Assembly: GCA_951217055.1 (NCBI GenBank)
Contig: OX578280.1
Location: 42,845,882-42,909,881 of the forward strand
Length of the DNA: 64,000 nt
Origin: Gerris lacustris
Lineage: Eukaryota > Arthropoda > Insecta > Hemiptera > Gerridae
Reading direction: 5' to 3'
Shown here: positions 11,758 to 22,646 of the stretch, one piece after another
How positions within the stretch are numbered: position 1 is the first letter of the stretch
Layout of the letters: each line of letters opens with the position of its first letter
Made by a program: the position numbers and the translations under genes
Notes under the pieces: generated by a model
Databases searched by the model: none
What the model saw: the letters and a program-made list of their open reading frames with translations, nothing else
Told to the model about the DNA's origin: nothing

Positions 11758-12639
11758 AGACTGATTCGGAAACGCTAAAAAAATACATTTAGAAAAGTTG
11801 AAGTTAGGGCCTTTTAACGTATGATGGCAGATTTGGAACTTATATAACTGAAATCTTCTTCATAAACTTATCGATATAAGCACAACAACTCTGTGACCAG
11901 ATGTTATAAGAACCGACTTTTTTTTTGTACAAAACATTTTATCGTCCAAAATGTCGTAACCCTGGTTTGAACGCGCCAGTGAAAGCGTATTGCACACTTC
12001 GACCTTGCGCCTAAACTTTACCTAATTAAAAAAATAACAAAAAAACTTTTGTTATAGGATTATTTATAGGAGTTTAAAGTTTCTAATTATTATTAAAACT
12101 TATAAATGATTTCAATAATTTATTGCAGCAGATTATCTTATTGACTAAGTTAAAAAAAAAAAAAAAAACAATTTAAATAACTATTACATTCGTTTTAATA
12201 TTATATTTAGATAATGCCACAATTTATGTATTATATATCACTAAATAAATCGATTAAATTTAATATACTGTGTTACGAACTTACGTATAATATATAATAT
12301 TCATTATAATTTAAAAATAATTTATATATATATATATACCAATAAATTATTGATATATGTATATAAGGAGTTATATACATATATAATATCAACCAATATA
12401 GATTATTTATATTTAAGTACCTAAATGAATATTGTGTTAATTTACAATAATAATTATTGAAAACTATTTATTTAATTTCCTTTTAAAGGGATATATTTTG
12501 TTCTTACCTTTCTAAATAGTTGGTGTTTTAATATATTTTTTAACATTTTTAAATATATCGTTTTATATAAATGCGGCTTGTGACGTTGACATGATAAGAA
12601 GAAAGGACAAATGAGGCAATTTAAATAAAGAGGTAATTT
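10326..12639. other. Long AT-rich stretch with simple repeats and a TTAGGGC motif cluster
   Basis: No gene seen. It contains (ATT)7 near 10762-10783, a T27 run at 11731-11757, an A17 run near 12153-12169, and about seven loosely spaced occurrences of (T)TAGGGC(T/C)TT-like words between 11450 and 11815. The segment at 10840-10900 ('gaaattttacatgccggttt...') is shared with 24400-24480. Confidence 0.5.
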
Positions 12640-12708
12640 CCTTACACTTTGCGCATGCCCGTGTTGATCCCGTGGACAGAAGGTACACTGCTTGGTTGGA
12701 ACAAACCT
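12640..12708 (-). mobile_element. Right-end fragment of the AGGTTTGTTC element
   Basis: About 65 bp matching one end of the elements at 22247-22646 and 45954-46378: 'tttgcgcatgcccgt', 'gatcccgtggaca' and 'ttggttggaacaaacct', then ATT. The other terminus is absent. Confidence 0.7.
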
Positions 12709-12759
12709 ATTATAATCGATACAAGTGAACGTGAGGTATTGGTATATTTTTTGTTTAAT

Positions 12760-12900
12760 CTTAGTAGACGTTTAAATCAGATTCAAAGGATTTAGCGATC
12801 TTTATCACTTCGTAGAGGTGTCGCTGCTTGTTTTACCAACAGAAAGAGAAAAATAAAAAAAAGTTTGTCACATCAAATAAAAAATGGAATTTAAAATAGG
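12760..12900 (+). repeat. Interspersed family C copy
   Basis: The phrase 'atttagcgatctttatcacttcgtagaggtgtcg' and the following ~90 bp recur at 24520-24650. Only two copies are visible here and the class is unknown. Confidence 0.55.
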
Positions 12901-13435
12901 GTTCTGTTACTATAAGACATTTAATATTTATTCTTGTTAGAATGATAACTTATTTGAACGTGAAATTAACAAGATGATATCGCTTAAGGATAAGACACGA
13001 AAATTATGGCAATAACAATATAACGCTAGGTATGGAGTTTGTAAATCTGTTTTTCGATGGTTCAAATTTCATCCATGTTAAGTATGTTTTACACTAATTA
13101 TCATATCAAGTAGATGATGTGTAAAATGCTGATTCCCCATTCTATAATTACATATTCTTTTGCTGGTCAGCAAGTATAAGAAAATATTAAAACAGATTAA
13201 TAATAATATACCAATATGTGTAACACACTGCGTTGAGAGGATATAAAGAAAAGGTAGTGAATGCGGTAAAAAAAGTGATACTATTAATCAATATAGTTAT
13301 AAAATAATTATAGTGATAAATTTATGATACGTGTCAACAATGTGGCGTCCTACAGAGATCCGCAGGCACCGCTAGTAAGGTCAAGGAAGTCTTGCCATTT
13401 ATTGAAAAAAAAACAACTTTAAATTCCACACATGC
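12901..13435. other. AT-rich sequence without visible gene
   Basis: Nothing recognised apart from AT-rich low-complexity sequence. Confidence 0.5.
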
Positions 13436-13720
13436 TTCCTCCCGTCCTATTATTGCACAAATGATATCATGAGATTTGGGTCTTATTTCGATCTCCAGTA
13501 GGCCTCATTCCTCGCGTCCTATTATTGGACAAATGATATCATGAGATTTGTGTCTCATTTCGATCTCCATTAGGCTCCATTCCTCGCGTCCTATTATTGG
13601 ACAAATGGTATCATAAGATTTTTCTTGTTTCGATCTCCAGTAGGCCCCATTCCTCGCGTCCTATTACTGGACAAATGGTATCATGAGATGTGTTTCTTGT
13701 TTCGATCTCCAGTAGGCCCC
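13436..13720. repeat. Tandem array, four units of 70-72 bp
   Basis: Units start at 13436, 13508, 13580 and 13650, each reading 'ttcctcgcgtcctattattgg-caaatg-tatcat-agat...gtttcgatctccagtaggccccat' with about 5-10 percent divergence. It directly precedes a family B copy, and the 'cctcgcgtcctat' words also occur at the 5' end of family B, so the array may have grown from that segment. Confidence 0.9.
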
Positions 13721-13734
13721 ATTTATCATAATGC

Positions 13735-14005
13735 AACATCAAATTAGTGGAAAAATGCTGACATTTATATGGGACTACTTTCGACAAATCATTAAAATAA
13801 AAAACGTACTTTTAAAGATATAGGTGTTAATTCAACAATGTTTGTGTTCATGTTAGAAAATGAAATTAATGTTCGCAGAAGTTTGAAATATAAATGGTAC
13901 CAACAGTGAACCAATTATGACAATCCCTCCAAATTTCATCGACATTTTAATAATTTTTAAGATATAAAGATATAGTGGTTCGCATAATTTTTAAACGATA
14001 GTCTG
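13735..14005 (+). repeat. Interspersed family B, partial copy
   Basis: Central and 3' blocks of family B: 'atatgggactactttcgacaaatcat', 'aaagatataggtgttaa' and 'atggtacc-aacagtgaacc-aatta'. It is followed without a gap by a longer copy in the same orientation. Confidence 0.7.
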
Positions 14006-14024
14006 ATAAGAGACCAAATAGTCT

Positions 14025-14830
14025 GCCAATTAGTGTGGCACATGACATAGTTTTTCGCGTTCTATAACGTACTTCAATAAAGTTATGCTTCTACAAACAA
14101 TTATTGTCTAATAAATTGAATGTATTCTCTCCTACTATTTTAAATATGTCAAAATTGTTTTGATTTTTTACACGACTAAAAGTGTCTATTATTAAATATT
14201 TAAGGTGGGCAGGTATTTGAAATTAATCTGGGGCTATCTGAGGGCTACTTTTGACAAATCATAAAAACTGCTTAAATATTATATATAATGACCTTATATG
14301 AGTACTGATTTATAATGAAAACCTTGGTTGGTGCGCAAATTAAAGAGAAACTAATGAGCATAGAAGGTTGAAACTTATAGGCCCCTAACGATGGACTACT
14401 TTTTTACATGAATAAGATATCAATTTAGCAAAATGTAAAATGTAAAAACACAAGTGGTAAAAATTAATATGGGACCATCTGTGGGCAACGTTTGACATAC
14501 CATCCAAATTTCTTAGAAGTCATATGAGTACTTTTTAATAGGCGTAAATAAATGCATGTTTATGGGCATGTGGAAGAGGAACATATGGGAGCAGAAGGAT
14601 ACCGGACATGGTACTTACATGGGACCAGCAATGGGCTAATTATGACCTACCATCCAAATGACATTAAAATCGGAGTAGTAGCTTTTATGATTTAATGGTT
14701 CGCAAAAATTGAACGACAGACAGACTCGGAACCAAATATGTTCCCTTATGTCTAAACGTAAACGTATTTCTACCTGAGAATTGTTTAAATCAGTGACAAA
14801 ACAATTTCATCCTTTGGTTAGAGGTGGTTA
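14025..14830 (+). repeat. Interspersed family B, longest copy
   Basis: Begins 'attagtgtggcacatgacatag-ttttcgcgttctata' and contains all the family's blocks in order, including two variants of the 'gggctatctgagggctactttt' block, to the 'accaaatatgttcccttatgtct' and 'ttcatcctttggttagaggtgg' end. At about 800 bp it is a useful reference for the family. No coding capacity is apparent. Confidence 0.75.
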
Positions 14831-15593
14831 GAGAATAAAACAATACCAGAAATAAAATAACACAATATAATTAAAATTATATAATGCAATCTAAATACAT
14901 AAATAAATATAGTTATAAAATGAACGCAAATATATATATATAGCTTGTAAACGAAGTAAACGTGATGTGATATGGCACATAAGTAATTGTTTTGTTCGTA
15001 TTTAGGTCCAATATGAAAGTAAATAAGAAACGTGCATGTAATTTAAAGTGAGTTTTTTTACTTAAGATATTTTATTTTATATGTATTTGATTTGGAACCC
15101 AAATCAAACTAGAATTTCGTAATTTTATTATTACTACCTTCATATTACTTTTCTGCTATTATTATTTCAGTTTGAATGCGAAAAAAAATAAAACCAAAAT
15201 ACATTTACTTTGATAAATATTATTTAAAAAAAAAAAAAAAAAAAAGTGTGCAATAATCATAATCTCATATATATTTTCCTGTTGGTTTAATCTCGTAAAA
15301 ATGTTCGAATAAAGAGAAGTATTTTATGAGAGTTGAAATTCGTGAGCTTGTTAATCTATTTTATCTCTAGTTTAAACAAGTATGTTAATATATTCTCATT
15401 TTTTTTTAGAATTTGAATTTTTAAACTACCACTTATCCATTAGTAATAAATATTTTAGCGACTCTTGCATTAAGGATAAGCTCTGCAGTAGTGAACGCAA
15501 ACATAAGATGGCAAAACGAAGTTTTTAGTTGACGATTGTTTTATCAGTCTGTAGGCAAATTCGAGGACCCTGAGATATAAAATAATATCTTGG

Positions 15594-15595
<2 letters not shown>
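14831..15595. other. AT-rich sequence without visible gene
   Basis: Low-complexity AT-rich DNA with an A-rich run at about 15223-15245. Confidence 0.5.

Positions 15596-15667
<72 letters not shown>
15596..15667. repeat. (TA)n microsatellite, ~36 units
   Basis: Uninterrupted TA repeat. The overlapping 63-residue frame is a Tyr-Ile artefact. Confidence 0.98.
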
Positions 15668-15671
<4 letters not shown>

Positions 15672-17224
15672 GTATCTTCTATATATTTACACTTGAGATA
15701 GTTTTGTCATTAAATAATCAAAATCTATTAGGAACTCTACGGTTCCGTCGTCTACAAATCCAAATCGTAGCATCTAAATAAGATCCTAATAATTTATAAT
15801 AATGGAAAATTAAACAATGAGCATACATAACATAACATAGAAAAACTGATGACATTGGGTAACTTTAAAATAATGAAAATTATCACAGATATAATAAATA
15901 AGAATTGTAATGAAAAAATTATCGAGTGATAAATTTACTCTCGTCTTTTATTTGAGGGTACATAATAGTCTATAATCATAACAATTATTTTGTTGTCTTG
16001 GGTAAGGTTGTGTCTAAGTGGTTTCTTTTCCCCTAATTTTTTTGGGCCAACCAATATTTTTGTAAATTTAAATTGATGTCGATTAGTTAACCCCACGTCT
16101 CTTAAATAGATTAGAAGATATAAAAACAGCAAATGGATTAATAGTTAAAACTCTAAGGAAATTTCTCTGGTCTATAGTTTTATTCAATGTTGTAAACCCA
16201 AGGGAATTTAGTACAAATGATGTGTAGATTTAAAGGATTTGAAGCTTTGAAGTGTCTCGAATGGGCGATAAAAATCATCTCTTCCTACTCCCAAAAAGCA
16301 CCGGAATGGGTTAAAAAACAGAGCAATTGTCCAGGTCTGGCTTTTTAGTCTTTCTCTCTTAAACTACGTTCAGGACGAGGGTCGGAAAGGACAATTGCTG
16401 CCAGTGACAGATATTTACTGCTAACTGTGCCACTAAAGCCCTTGTAAGCGTTTATCCCGTCCCCAAACTAGACTATATTCCGTACCAGTGACATTAGCCC
16501 CCCGAGAACACAAGATAAGCTGACCGATATGTCCCACTAAAGTGCAATGGGCAAGGTTTGTAACCTGTTCTTCGTTTTATTCCCCCTTTAACTCTCTATC
16601 CGCTAATTGAAACAGCTGACTAACCAATTCATTGTAATCTACTTTCATGTTTCCAAGACTACATCTGTACAGTTTAATTTCTTGTTATAGCCAACTGTAA
16701 TAGTAATTAGAGACAAAATTGCTTTGTATCGAAACATTATCTATTCATCAGTGACAGAAAACTATTCTTTTTAGAATTTATATATTTTAAAGTTAAGTAA
16801 GCAAAATAACTAAAATTCAATGCCCACTGGTTTGATACAATATTATCCGTCTTAATATGCTATTCATATTGAAATTTCAATGATAGTTCAAAAATAGTTA
16901 TATGATGCTTTGCTCTCATGATCTATTTGCCTTATTTATTTAATTGTTGACCCTTGTTTTAAATTTGTCTCAAATGTTTCTTTACTTGCATAAAAGTAAA
17001 AATTTTGAAATATTTAATTTGCGCCAACGATTGAATTTAATGTGGGACCAACAAAACTTTTTCAAATTAATTTCATTATTACTACGCTGTACTACTGAGT
17101 TATTTTTATTATTAAAGTACAGGGTATCTGGCCACTTTAATCGTTTACTCAATGAAATCATCACTGTGAAACCTGCCTTACCTCTCTATTACTATATATA
17201 TCCATTTTCTATGATTTGAGGGCT
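15668..17224. other. Intergenic, with a slightly GC-richer patch at 16230-16570
   Basis: No gene seen. The patch at 16230-16570 is less AT-rich than its surroundings and has no frame longer than random expectation. The 91-residue frame at 16944-17219 has an antisense 60-residue frame over the same bases and no recognisable domain. Confidence 0.45.
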
Positions 17225-17460
17225 TATGAGTTTCTGGTGACGGAATTTTTGTTGTTAAGAATACGTTAACCAACCCTACATTTAATTTTCCAATTTCACC
17301 TCGGAGTTAGATTTTTCTAAATATGAGTGCCAAATTTAATTGAAATCGGACCAGTAGTTCAGGCTTCACGCGTGCACTCAATATATAAAGAAGTCAGACA
17401 TTTTTTTAAAAATCCACCATTTCAGAATCAGAGGAGCATTTTAATAATTGTAGTTTAAGT
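17225..17460 (+). repeat. Interspersed family A, 3' part
   Basis: Shares 'caatttcacctcgg', 'gccaaatttaattgaaatcggaccagtagttcaggcttcacgcg' and 'cagacatttttttaaaaatcca' with the copy at 9740-10325. Confidence 0.7.
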
Positions 17461-17564
17461 TCCCAGTTTATGCACAGACTACAGCTGATATAGACTATGA
17501 TAAGAAGACTAAAGACTTATCATTATACTATCGTTGGTTAATATGTAAGATGGACCTTTAAGGT

Positions 17565-17816
17565 AAGAAGAATACAAATTAAAACATTTGAAGGAGAGAC
17601 GTTTCGACCCTTTCTTTTAAGGTCATCATCAGTCAATTTTTATTTCTGTTACAACAAACACAATCATGTCATCCTCAAACTATGTCTCGCTTCTTGCTAA
17701 AGATATTAATGTTAATTGATTGTGTTCGTTGTAACAGAAATAATGATTGACTGAGAATGACCTTGAAAGAAAGGGTAGAAACGTCTCTCCTTTAAATGTT
17801 TTAATTTTTATTCTTC
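17565..17816. mobile_element. Foldback element with ~97-bp arms and GTCGAAACGTC motif
   Basis: The left arm (17565-17667) and the inverted right arm (17718-17816) pair over about 97 bp with a few mismatches around a ~50-bp centre. Read outward, each arm carries 'gactgatgatgacctt...gggtcgaaacgtctctcc', followed by 'tttaaatgttttaatt'. The left arm (minus strand) keeps the CTGATGA and GAAAC words, while the right arm has changes in both. The order of words is reminiscent of a hammerhead ribozyme core, but there is one extra base between CTGATGA and the potential stem II. Confidence 0.65.
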
Positions 17817-18629
17817 GCAAATTAAAACATTTAATTTATTAATTATAAAGGTGTCGAGTCCAACGTGGTGAATATACATAATACATGCGTAAACACATAT
17901 GTACTAAACATTTCAAAAATTAAACAAGTATATATGTAGGTACATTTTATTAGGCAATTTAATGAGACTGAATTGGAATTACATAATAATAATTTTGCTT
18001 TATTCGCTGCTTCTAGGTGTTGGACATATTCCCGCAATACCACGTCTTGCGTTATCTCTCACGAGTCTTCCCTTCCACCTGCAGTCAAATCATGCGGAAA
18101 AATTCTTGTTAATATTCATTATTCTCTAGCAAAGAAATAATTATGTTTTAATTTGTGAATTCATATTAAAATAATCCCAGTTAATTATTCATTATTAAAG
18201 GATTTTTACGCAATACTTAGTAGCAATATTACTAATGCGTTATCACGATATAAACTGCAGAAATCGTATTGTAAATCTTACATTATTATCCTTTGTTTTT
18301 TGGGCGTTAACGATTTTTTAGCTTTACTGGTACCTATTTAATTAATAAAGGAAATAAAATTGCATCAAAATGCGTTTATTTTTAAGAAGTTTAATATATT
18401 CATAATGATTTATTGATAAGAAGTTGTACAATTAATATTTGTAAATTATTCAAAATAAAAATAGAATGAAAATATATTGTTTTAGTTTAATATCATTCGA
18501 TGGTAAAGGCTCGCTGATAACCAATACTGACTTCCTTCCTTAATTTCGTATGCACAGTAGTAGTATTAGCTGGACTGCCTCTGCTTCGATACAGAGTATT
18601 ATTTTTAACATACTTTTTTTTATAATTTA
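17817..18629. other. AT-rich sequence without visible gene
   Basis: Nothing recognised. Confidence 0.5.
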
Positions 18630-18880
18630 TTAGGTTCATATAGCACCATCAAGAAACATTATATTTCTTTTGTCTGGTTTATATACCACCAACAAACATT
18701 AAAATATCGTCAAGAAACACTAGAAATTCTTCCGTTTGGTTTATACACTGCCGTAAAGAAACATTAAAAATGTTTGGTTAGGTTTATATAATATATTACC
18801 GTTAAGAAATATTAAAATTCTTTTTCCACGTTTATATACTCCCGTCAAGACACATACAAACTGCTTTTTGTATAGCGGTA
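18630..18880. repeat. Degenerate tandem repeat, ~55-60 bp unit
   Basis: Four to five imperfect units of 'ggtttatata-ac-acc-tcaagaaacattaaaaattctt-tgttt', with variable spacing. Confidence 0.7.
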
Positions 18881-19372
18881 ATATCAAGATACTTTCTATG
18901 GATAAAAAAAATATTCTAACTATCTAATTAGGAATTGATCCCGAGTTTGGTACAACATTTTAAGAGTTAACTTTTCAAGGAACATATGGTTTTGTAACCC
19001 TCTCCTGCTCGGTTTCTTATCACATCCCTGGGTGTTAATTATAAATATATTTTTCCTACAGTTGACCGATAAAGTGGTTGTTATCGCACTCAAAATAGTA
19101 CGCAAAACAGCAGATTCCTGCACTTACTACTTTCCCGCATTCGTTTTACTTTACCGCACTTATTTTGCTTTACTACACTCCAGTGATCCAAATTACGATA
19201 ATAAAAAACTTAAATCTAAACTAAAATTAATTAATCCAAATTATAATAATAATAACAATGACAACTAATGATTATTTTTTAACTAACTACATGATTTAAA
19301 CACTATATATCAAACATAAAAAAAGTTCATATTTTACGATTTTGGTAGTATTCATACTACGGAACGATTAAA
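18881..19372. other. AT-rich sequence without visible gene
   Basis: Contains an ACTTTACC/CGCAC-rich patch at 19085-19185. The two opposed short frames show no domain. Confidence 0.45.
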
Positions 19373-19434
19373 TTTTAATTTAAATCAAATTATAATTATT
19401 ATTAACTACGGGAAACAGACAGAGAAAAATAGAC

Positions 19435-19500
19435 TCCAGCTCGGGGATTTGAACCACCGGCCTCTATATTTCCAGTATAGCGCTCTAACCATTCGGGTCA
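19435..19500 (-). tRNA. Truncated tRNA-like sequence (SINE head)
   Basis: The minus strand has a good anticodon arm (CTATA-ctggaaa-TATAG, anticodon GGA) and a B box (ggttcaaatcc). Its 5' acceptor half does not pair with the 3' half, and the A box (tgacccgaatgg) differs from the sister copy. It is a pseudo-tRNA. Confidence 0.45.
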
Positions 19501-19530
19501 AAGTATCATTTACGTCAGAGAAATTCATTC

Positions 19531-19604
19531 TCCTGCGTAGCTTAGTTGGTTAGAGCGCTATACTGAAAATATTGAGGCCGGTGGTTCAAATCCCCGCGCT
19601 GGAG
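19531..19604 (+). tRNA. tRNA-like sequence with GAA anticodon (SINE head)
   Basis: The acceptor stem TCCTGCG/CGCTGGA pairs at 6 of 7 positions, and the A box is tagcttagttgg. The anticodon loop CTGAAAA gives GAA (phenylalanine), but the stem CTATA/TATTG is imperfect. The B box is ggttcaaatcc and the T stem has two mismatches. The sister copies have GGA in the loop, so GAA may be a single change in a SINE head rather than a sign of a working tRNA-Phe. Confidence 0.5.
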
Positions 19605-19662
19605 TCTATTTTTCTCTGTCTGTTTCCCGTAGTTAATAATAATTATAATTTGATTTAAATTA

Positions 19663-20320
19663 AAAAAAAAAAAGAAAGTAAAGATAGACAATCTAAAAAA
19701 AAAATTAAAGGTGATGAATAAGTGTTTTGATGAAAATATTAATAGCGCTTGCTCAGGTTTGCTGAATCAGGCAAAATAAGGCAACACTGGCTGTAAACAG
19801 AACAGCTGGTTTAGTTGATATAGTAAAATGTGTTTCTTCTTTTTTGTACATAAATTTTAATGCAATGATTAAGTTTTTTTTCTTTTTACATGTTGATGAA
19901 CAGTCTATTATTTTATATTTTACTTACAGATTAAAAACTAACTGTAGGAAAAATTTAATGTGCAACTCGAGCTTAAAGTGTCTTTGCTGCACTCGAGAAA
20001 CCTTTCCGCCCTCGCCTGCGGCTTGTGCGTAACTATTTCTCTCAATTGCACCAAAGTGCCACTTTGCTCTCAATATTCTCTTCTGAATATTAACTTCATA
20101 CCTTCAGAAGATAAGTCGGGGGGGGGGGGGGGGGGGCCAATTTCCCTTGTTTCTTTTTTTGGTTACTCCTATTCAACACCCCCCCCCCCCGTAGGTGGCA
20201 AATGATTTTAGTGCAATTGGTTCCGAAGATATTGTCACAAAAATTATGTCGAGAGGAAATATTGTGATGGCTTAAATTCGAATTTGAATTTAGGGGCCGC
20301 TGAGTTCAAAAATAAGTCTG
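19663..20320. other. Intergenic, with poly(G) and poly(C) runs
   Basis: (G)19 at 20118-20136 and (C)12 at 20179-20190 lie 43 bp apart and could pair with each other. The 81-residue frame across them is low-complexity. Confidence 0.5.
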
Positions 20321-20457
20321 TCCAGACGCTTTTTTCTTCTAGACTTTCTAGCTTTTTTCTTCCAGACGCTTTTTTCTTCTAGACTTTCTAGCTTTTTTCT
20401 TCCAGACGCTTTTTTCTTCTAGACTTTCTAGCTTTTTTCTTCCAGACGCTTTTTTTC
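20321..20457. repeat. 40-bp tandem repeat, 3.4 copies
   Basis: Units at 20321, 20361 and 20401 are identical ('tccagacgct' + 'tttttcttct' + 'agactttcta' + 'gcttttttct'), and a partial fourth starts at 20441. Perfect identity suggests recent expansion. The plus strand is strongly pyrimidine-rich. Confidence 0.97.
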
Positions 20458-21934
20458 ATGTTTTAGGGGTCACTAAACTACAAAAAAAAAAAAACAATTG
20501 TCCAACAAAACAGTTTTGTAAATTCTTATTCAATTAACAAACTTAAAAGTATAGCAATAATAAATACGCCTTCCCGAGAAATTCTGATTTCTGAGGACAT
20601 AGTTAAAGGTAAAGATCGAAGTTCTATGGGGTTTTAAATATAAAAATTTTATATTTACTATAAAATTTGATGACAAATTATGTAACGAAAAAGACTGGAC
20701 AAGTGGCAATGCATTAGGGAAAGTTTAAAAGAAGTTATGACGGTCAGACTGCTTTCTAATTTTCTATTTTCAATGTTATTATATAATCGAGATTCAGTTA
20801 TATTTTCACACAGTGAAAAATAAAATTCATTCAATTAATAGTTAAGTAAATAAACAAAGAAGCTTAAAAGACTGAAAACCACATAAGGATAGTTTTTGAT
20901 TATTTTAATGTATATTTATTTTTTCTAAGTCTGACTTGGAACAAGAAATATAAATACATAAAATTTTGGGAAAATTATAGTTTTCTAGATAATAACACTC
21001 AAAAGAGTCCAAGAGAATTATGGGACTATTACGATAAAAATGTGTCTAAAAATGTAAGAAGGATTCACTTTTTGTTTTTAATAATTATACTAAATCAAGT
21101 TAAAAAGGTGTCGAGAAAAATGATTTCAAATACATGTGTGATGATCTGCCTGAAATGGAAATCGAATAATCATCAATAGTCAGGGTTTGATTCGTAGAAA
21201 TTATAGGAATCAATGATTACATTGATAGATGTATAGAAGCTGCTGATTCGTCCCGTCCTATAATGACATAATACTCATATAATAGATCTACGACATAAAA
21301 ACAATAAAATAAACACTTGAAAAAAGATGACCGCTATTAAGTGACATAATAATTAAAATGTATGATGTGGAGAGACATCACTTATACAACGTTATGTCAT
21401 TTTATTAAATCATAATTTTTAATTTTTTTGTTAATTATACTATAATTTTTAATTAATAATTATCATTATTTCTTTTTTAGGGAAAAGAAAGAACATAGTA
21501 TGAATATTATGAGTTTTACCTATACAGTATATAGATTTATAGCACAATTAAAAATAGAAGAAATCTAGATCATCTACGTGAAATTTACTAGTGCGAAACA
21601 TATATTATAAGTAATTTATTATGTATTATCCTAAAAATGTAATTGCCGATAAAACGTAGGTATATGATTGCACTATTCTAACTTAATTTACCTGTCACTG
21701 GTCGTCATTGTTCTATCATATTTAAAAATAAAGCTTTTTTATAAAATTTGTTTAAAAAAAGCTAGCAATGTCGACTTCAGTAATTTTAAAATGTAGTTGT
21801 CTATTACTTACATAAACATAAAACACATAAAAGGTTTAATGTATATTAACGACTTAAAGCCGTTCATAAAACAACAAACTTGTAGAGGCCATATAATCCC
21901 CGCTATAAACTTTATTAAAAAGAACCTAATTATG
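20458..21934. other. AT-rich sequence without visible gene
   Basis: Nothing recognised on either strand. Confidence 0.5.
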
Positions 21935-21942
21935 GCCTAGGG

Positions 21943-22064
21943 CAGTGGTTCTTAACCTTTTGGTAACCACGGCCCCCTTAAAATCTCCAATTATAATATA
22001 TATAGTACCTATATACCTTTCGAGACCCCCTGGGGGGCCGCGGCCCCCCGGTTAAGAACCACTG
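21943..22064. mobile_element. hAT-type MITE with intact 8-bp target duplication
   Basis: A 122-bp element starts CAGTGGTTCTTAACC and ends GGTTAAGAACCACTG, followed inward by complementary C- and G-rich blocks. The 8-bp target GCCTAGGG is perfectly duplicated at 21935-21942 and 22065-22072. The CAGTGGTT...AACCACTG termini and 8-bp duplication are typical of non-autonomous hAT elements. Intact ends suggest a fairly recent insertion. Confidence 0.93.
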
Positions 22065-22246
22065 GCCTAGGGGACGATTTTAAAACTTTGATACTTCCTA
22101 TATCAAGCGATCAAAATTGGTTATGAAGATGTAGCAGTATTTTGTACGCAATCATTTAATTATCTTTCGGATTGTTGTAATTATCAAATGTCATTAGATA
22201 AATATATTATTGACTCTCGGAGTCTTTGGTGAGACTAATAATTATT

Positions 22247-22646
22247 GGTTTGTTCCAACACACTATTTTTACCATCCTTAGTATCTTCCCGTGGATCGTT
22301 CGGGAATCATTTAGAACAGGTTTTATATGCATGCTCTAGCATTGTATACTGTAATAAAATCATGTTATGTTGGAATAGGTTTAAGACTATATATTTATAA
22401 TTCACACCGTATTAAAACATTCAAAAAAATAAACAGTTAACGAACATTTAGTTAACGACGATTGTCAAACTGCGCATGTGATACAAACTAGTACTTGGTA
22501 TTATCAGAGATTGGTTTGGACCATACAGGAACAGTTTGGAGGACGGTACGAAACACTGTCACATATCGGGTTGGAACGGCTTTTATCCATTGCGCATGCC
22601 CGTGACGATCCCGCGGACGGTACAATGCTTTGGTTGGAACAAACCT
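22247..22646 (+). mobile_element. ~400-bp TIR element (GGTTTGTTCCAA...TTGGAACAAACC)
   Basis: The terminal inverted repeats begin GGTTTGTTCCAAC. Inside are 'cgtggatcgttcgggaatc', 'gcgcatgtgatacaaac', 'cgaaacactgtcacatatcgggttggaacggcttttatccattgcgcatgcccgt' and 'cgcggacggtaca'. A copy at 45954-46378 in the opposite orientation shares this layout. There is no coding capacity. Confidence 0.8.

Larger units (their letters stand above)
19373..19662. mobile_element. Head-to-head pair of tRNA-like SINEs (imperfect palindrome)
   Basis: Two inverted copies of one SINE face outward. The minus-strand copy spans 19373 to about 19490 and the plus-strand copy about 19530-19662. Each reads tRNA-like head, 'tctatttttctctgtctgtttcccgtag', then an AT-rich tail 'ttaataataattataatttgatttaaatt' and an A-run. 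The arms match over about 116 bp with a few mismatches. The same arrangement occurs, perfectly paired, at 45257-45548. Confidence 0.8.

Noticed and set aside
13436..13720. CRISPR-like regular repeats
   Set aside because: The units are head-to-tail with no unique spacers and differ along their whole length, so this is an ordinary satellite array in animal DNA. The same reasoning applies to 20321, 32910 and 61307.
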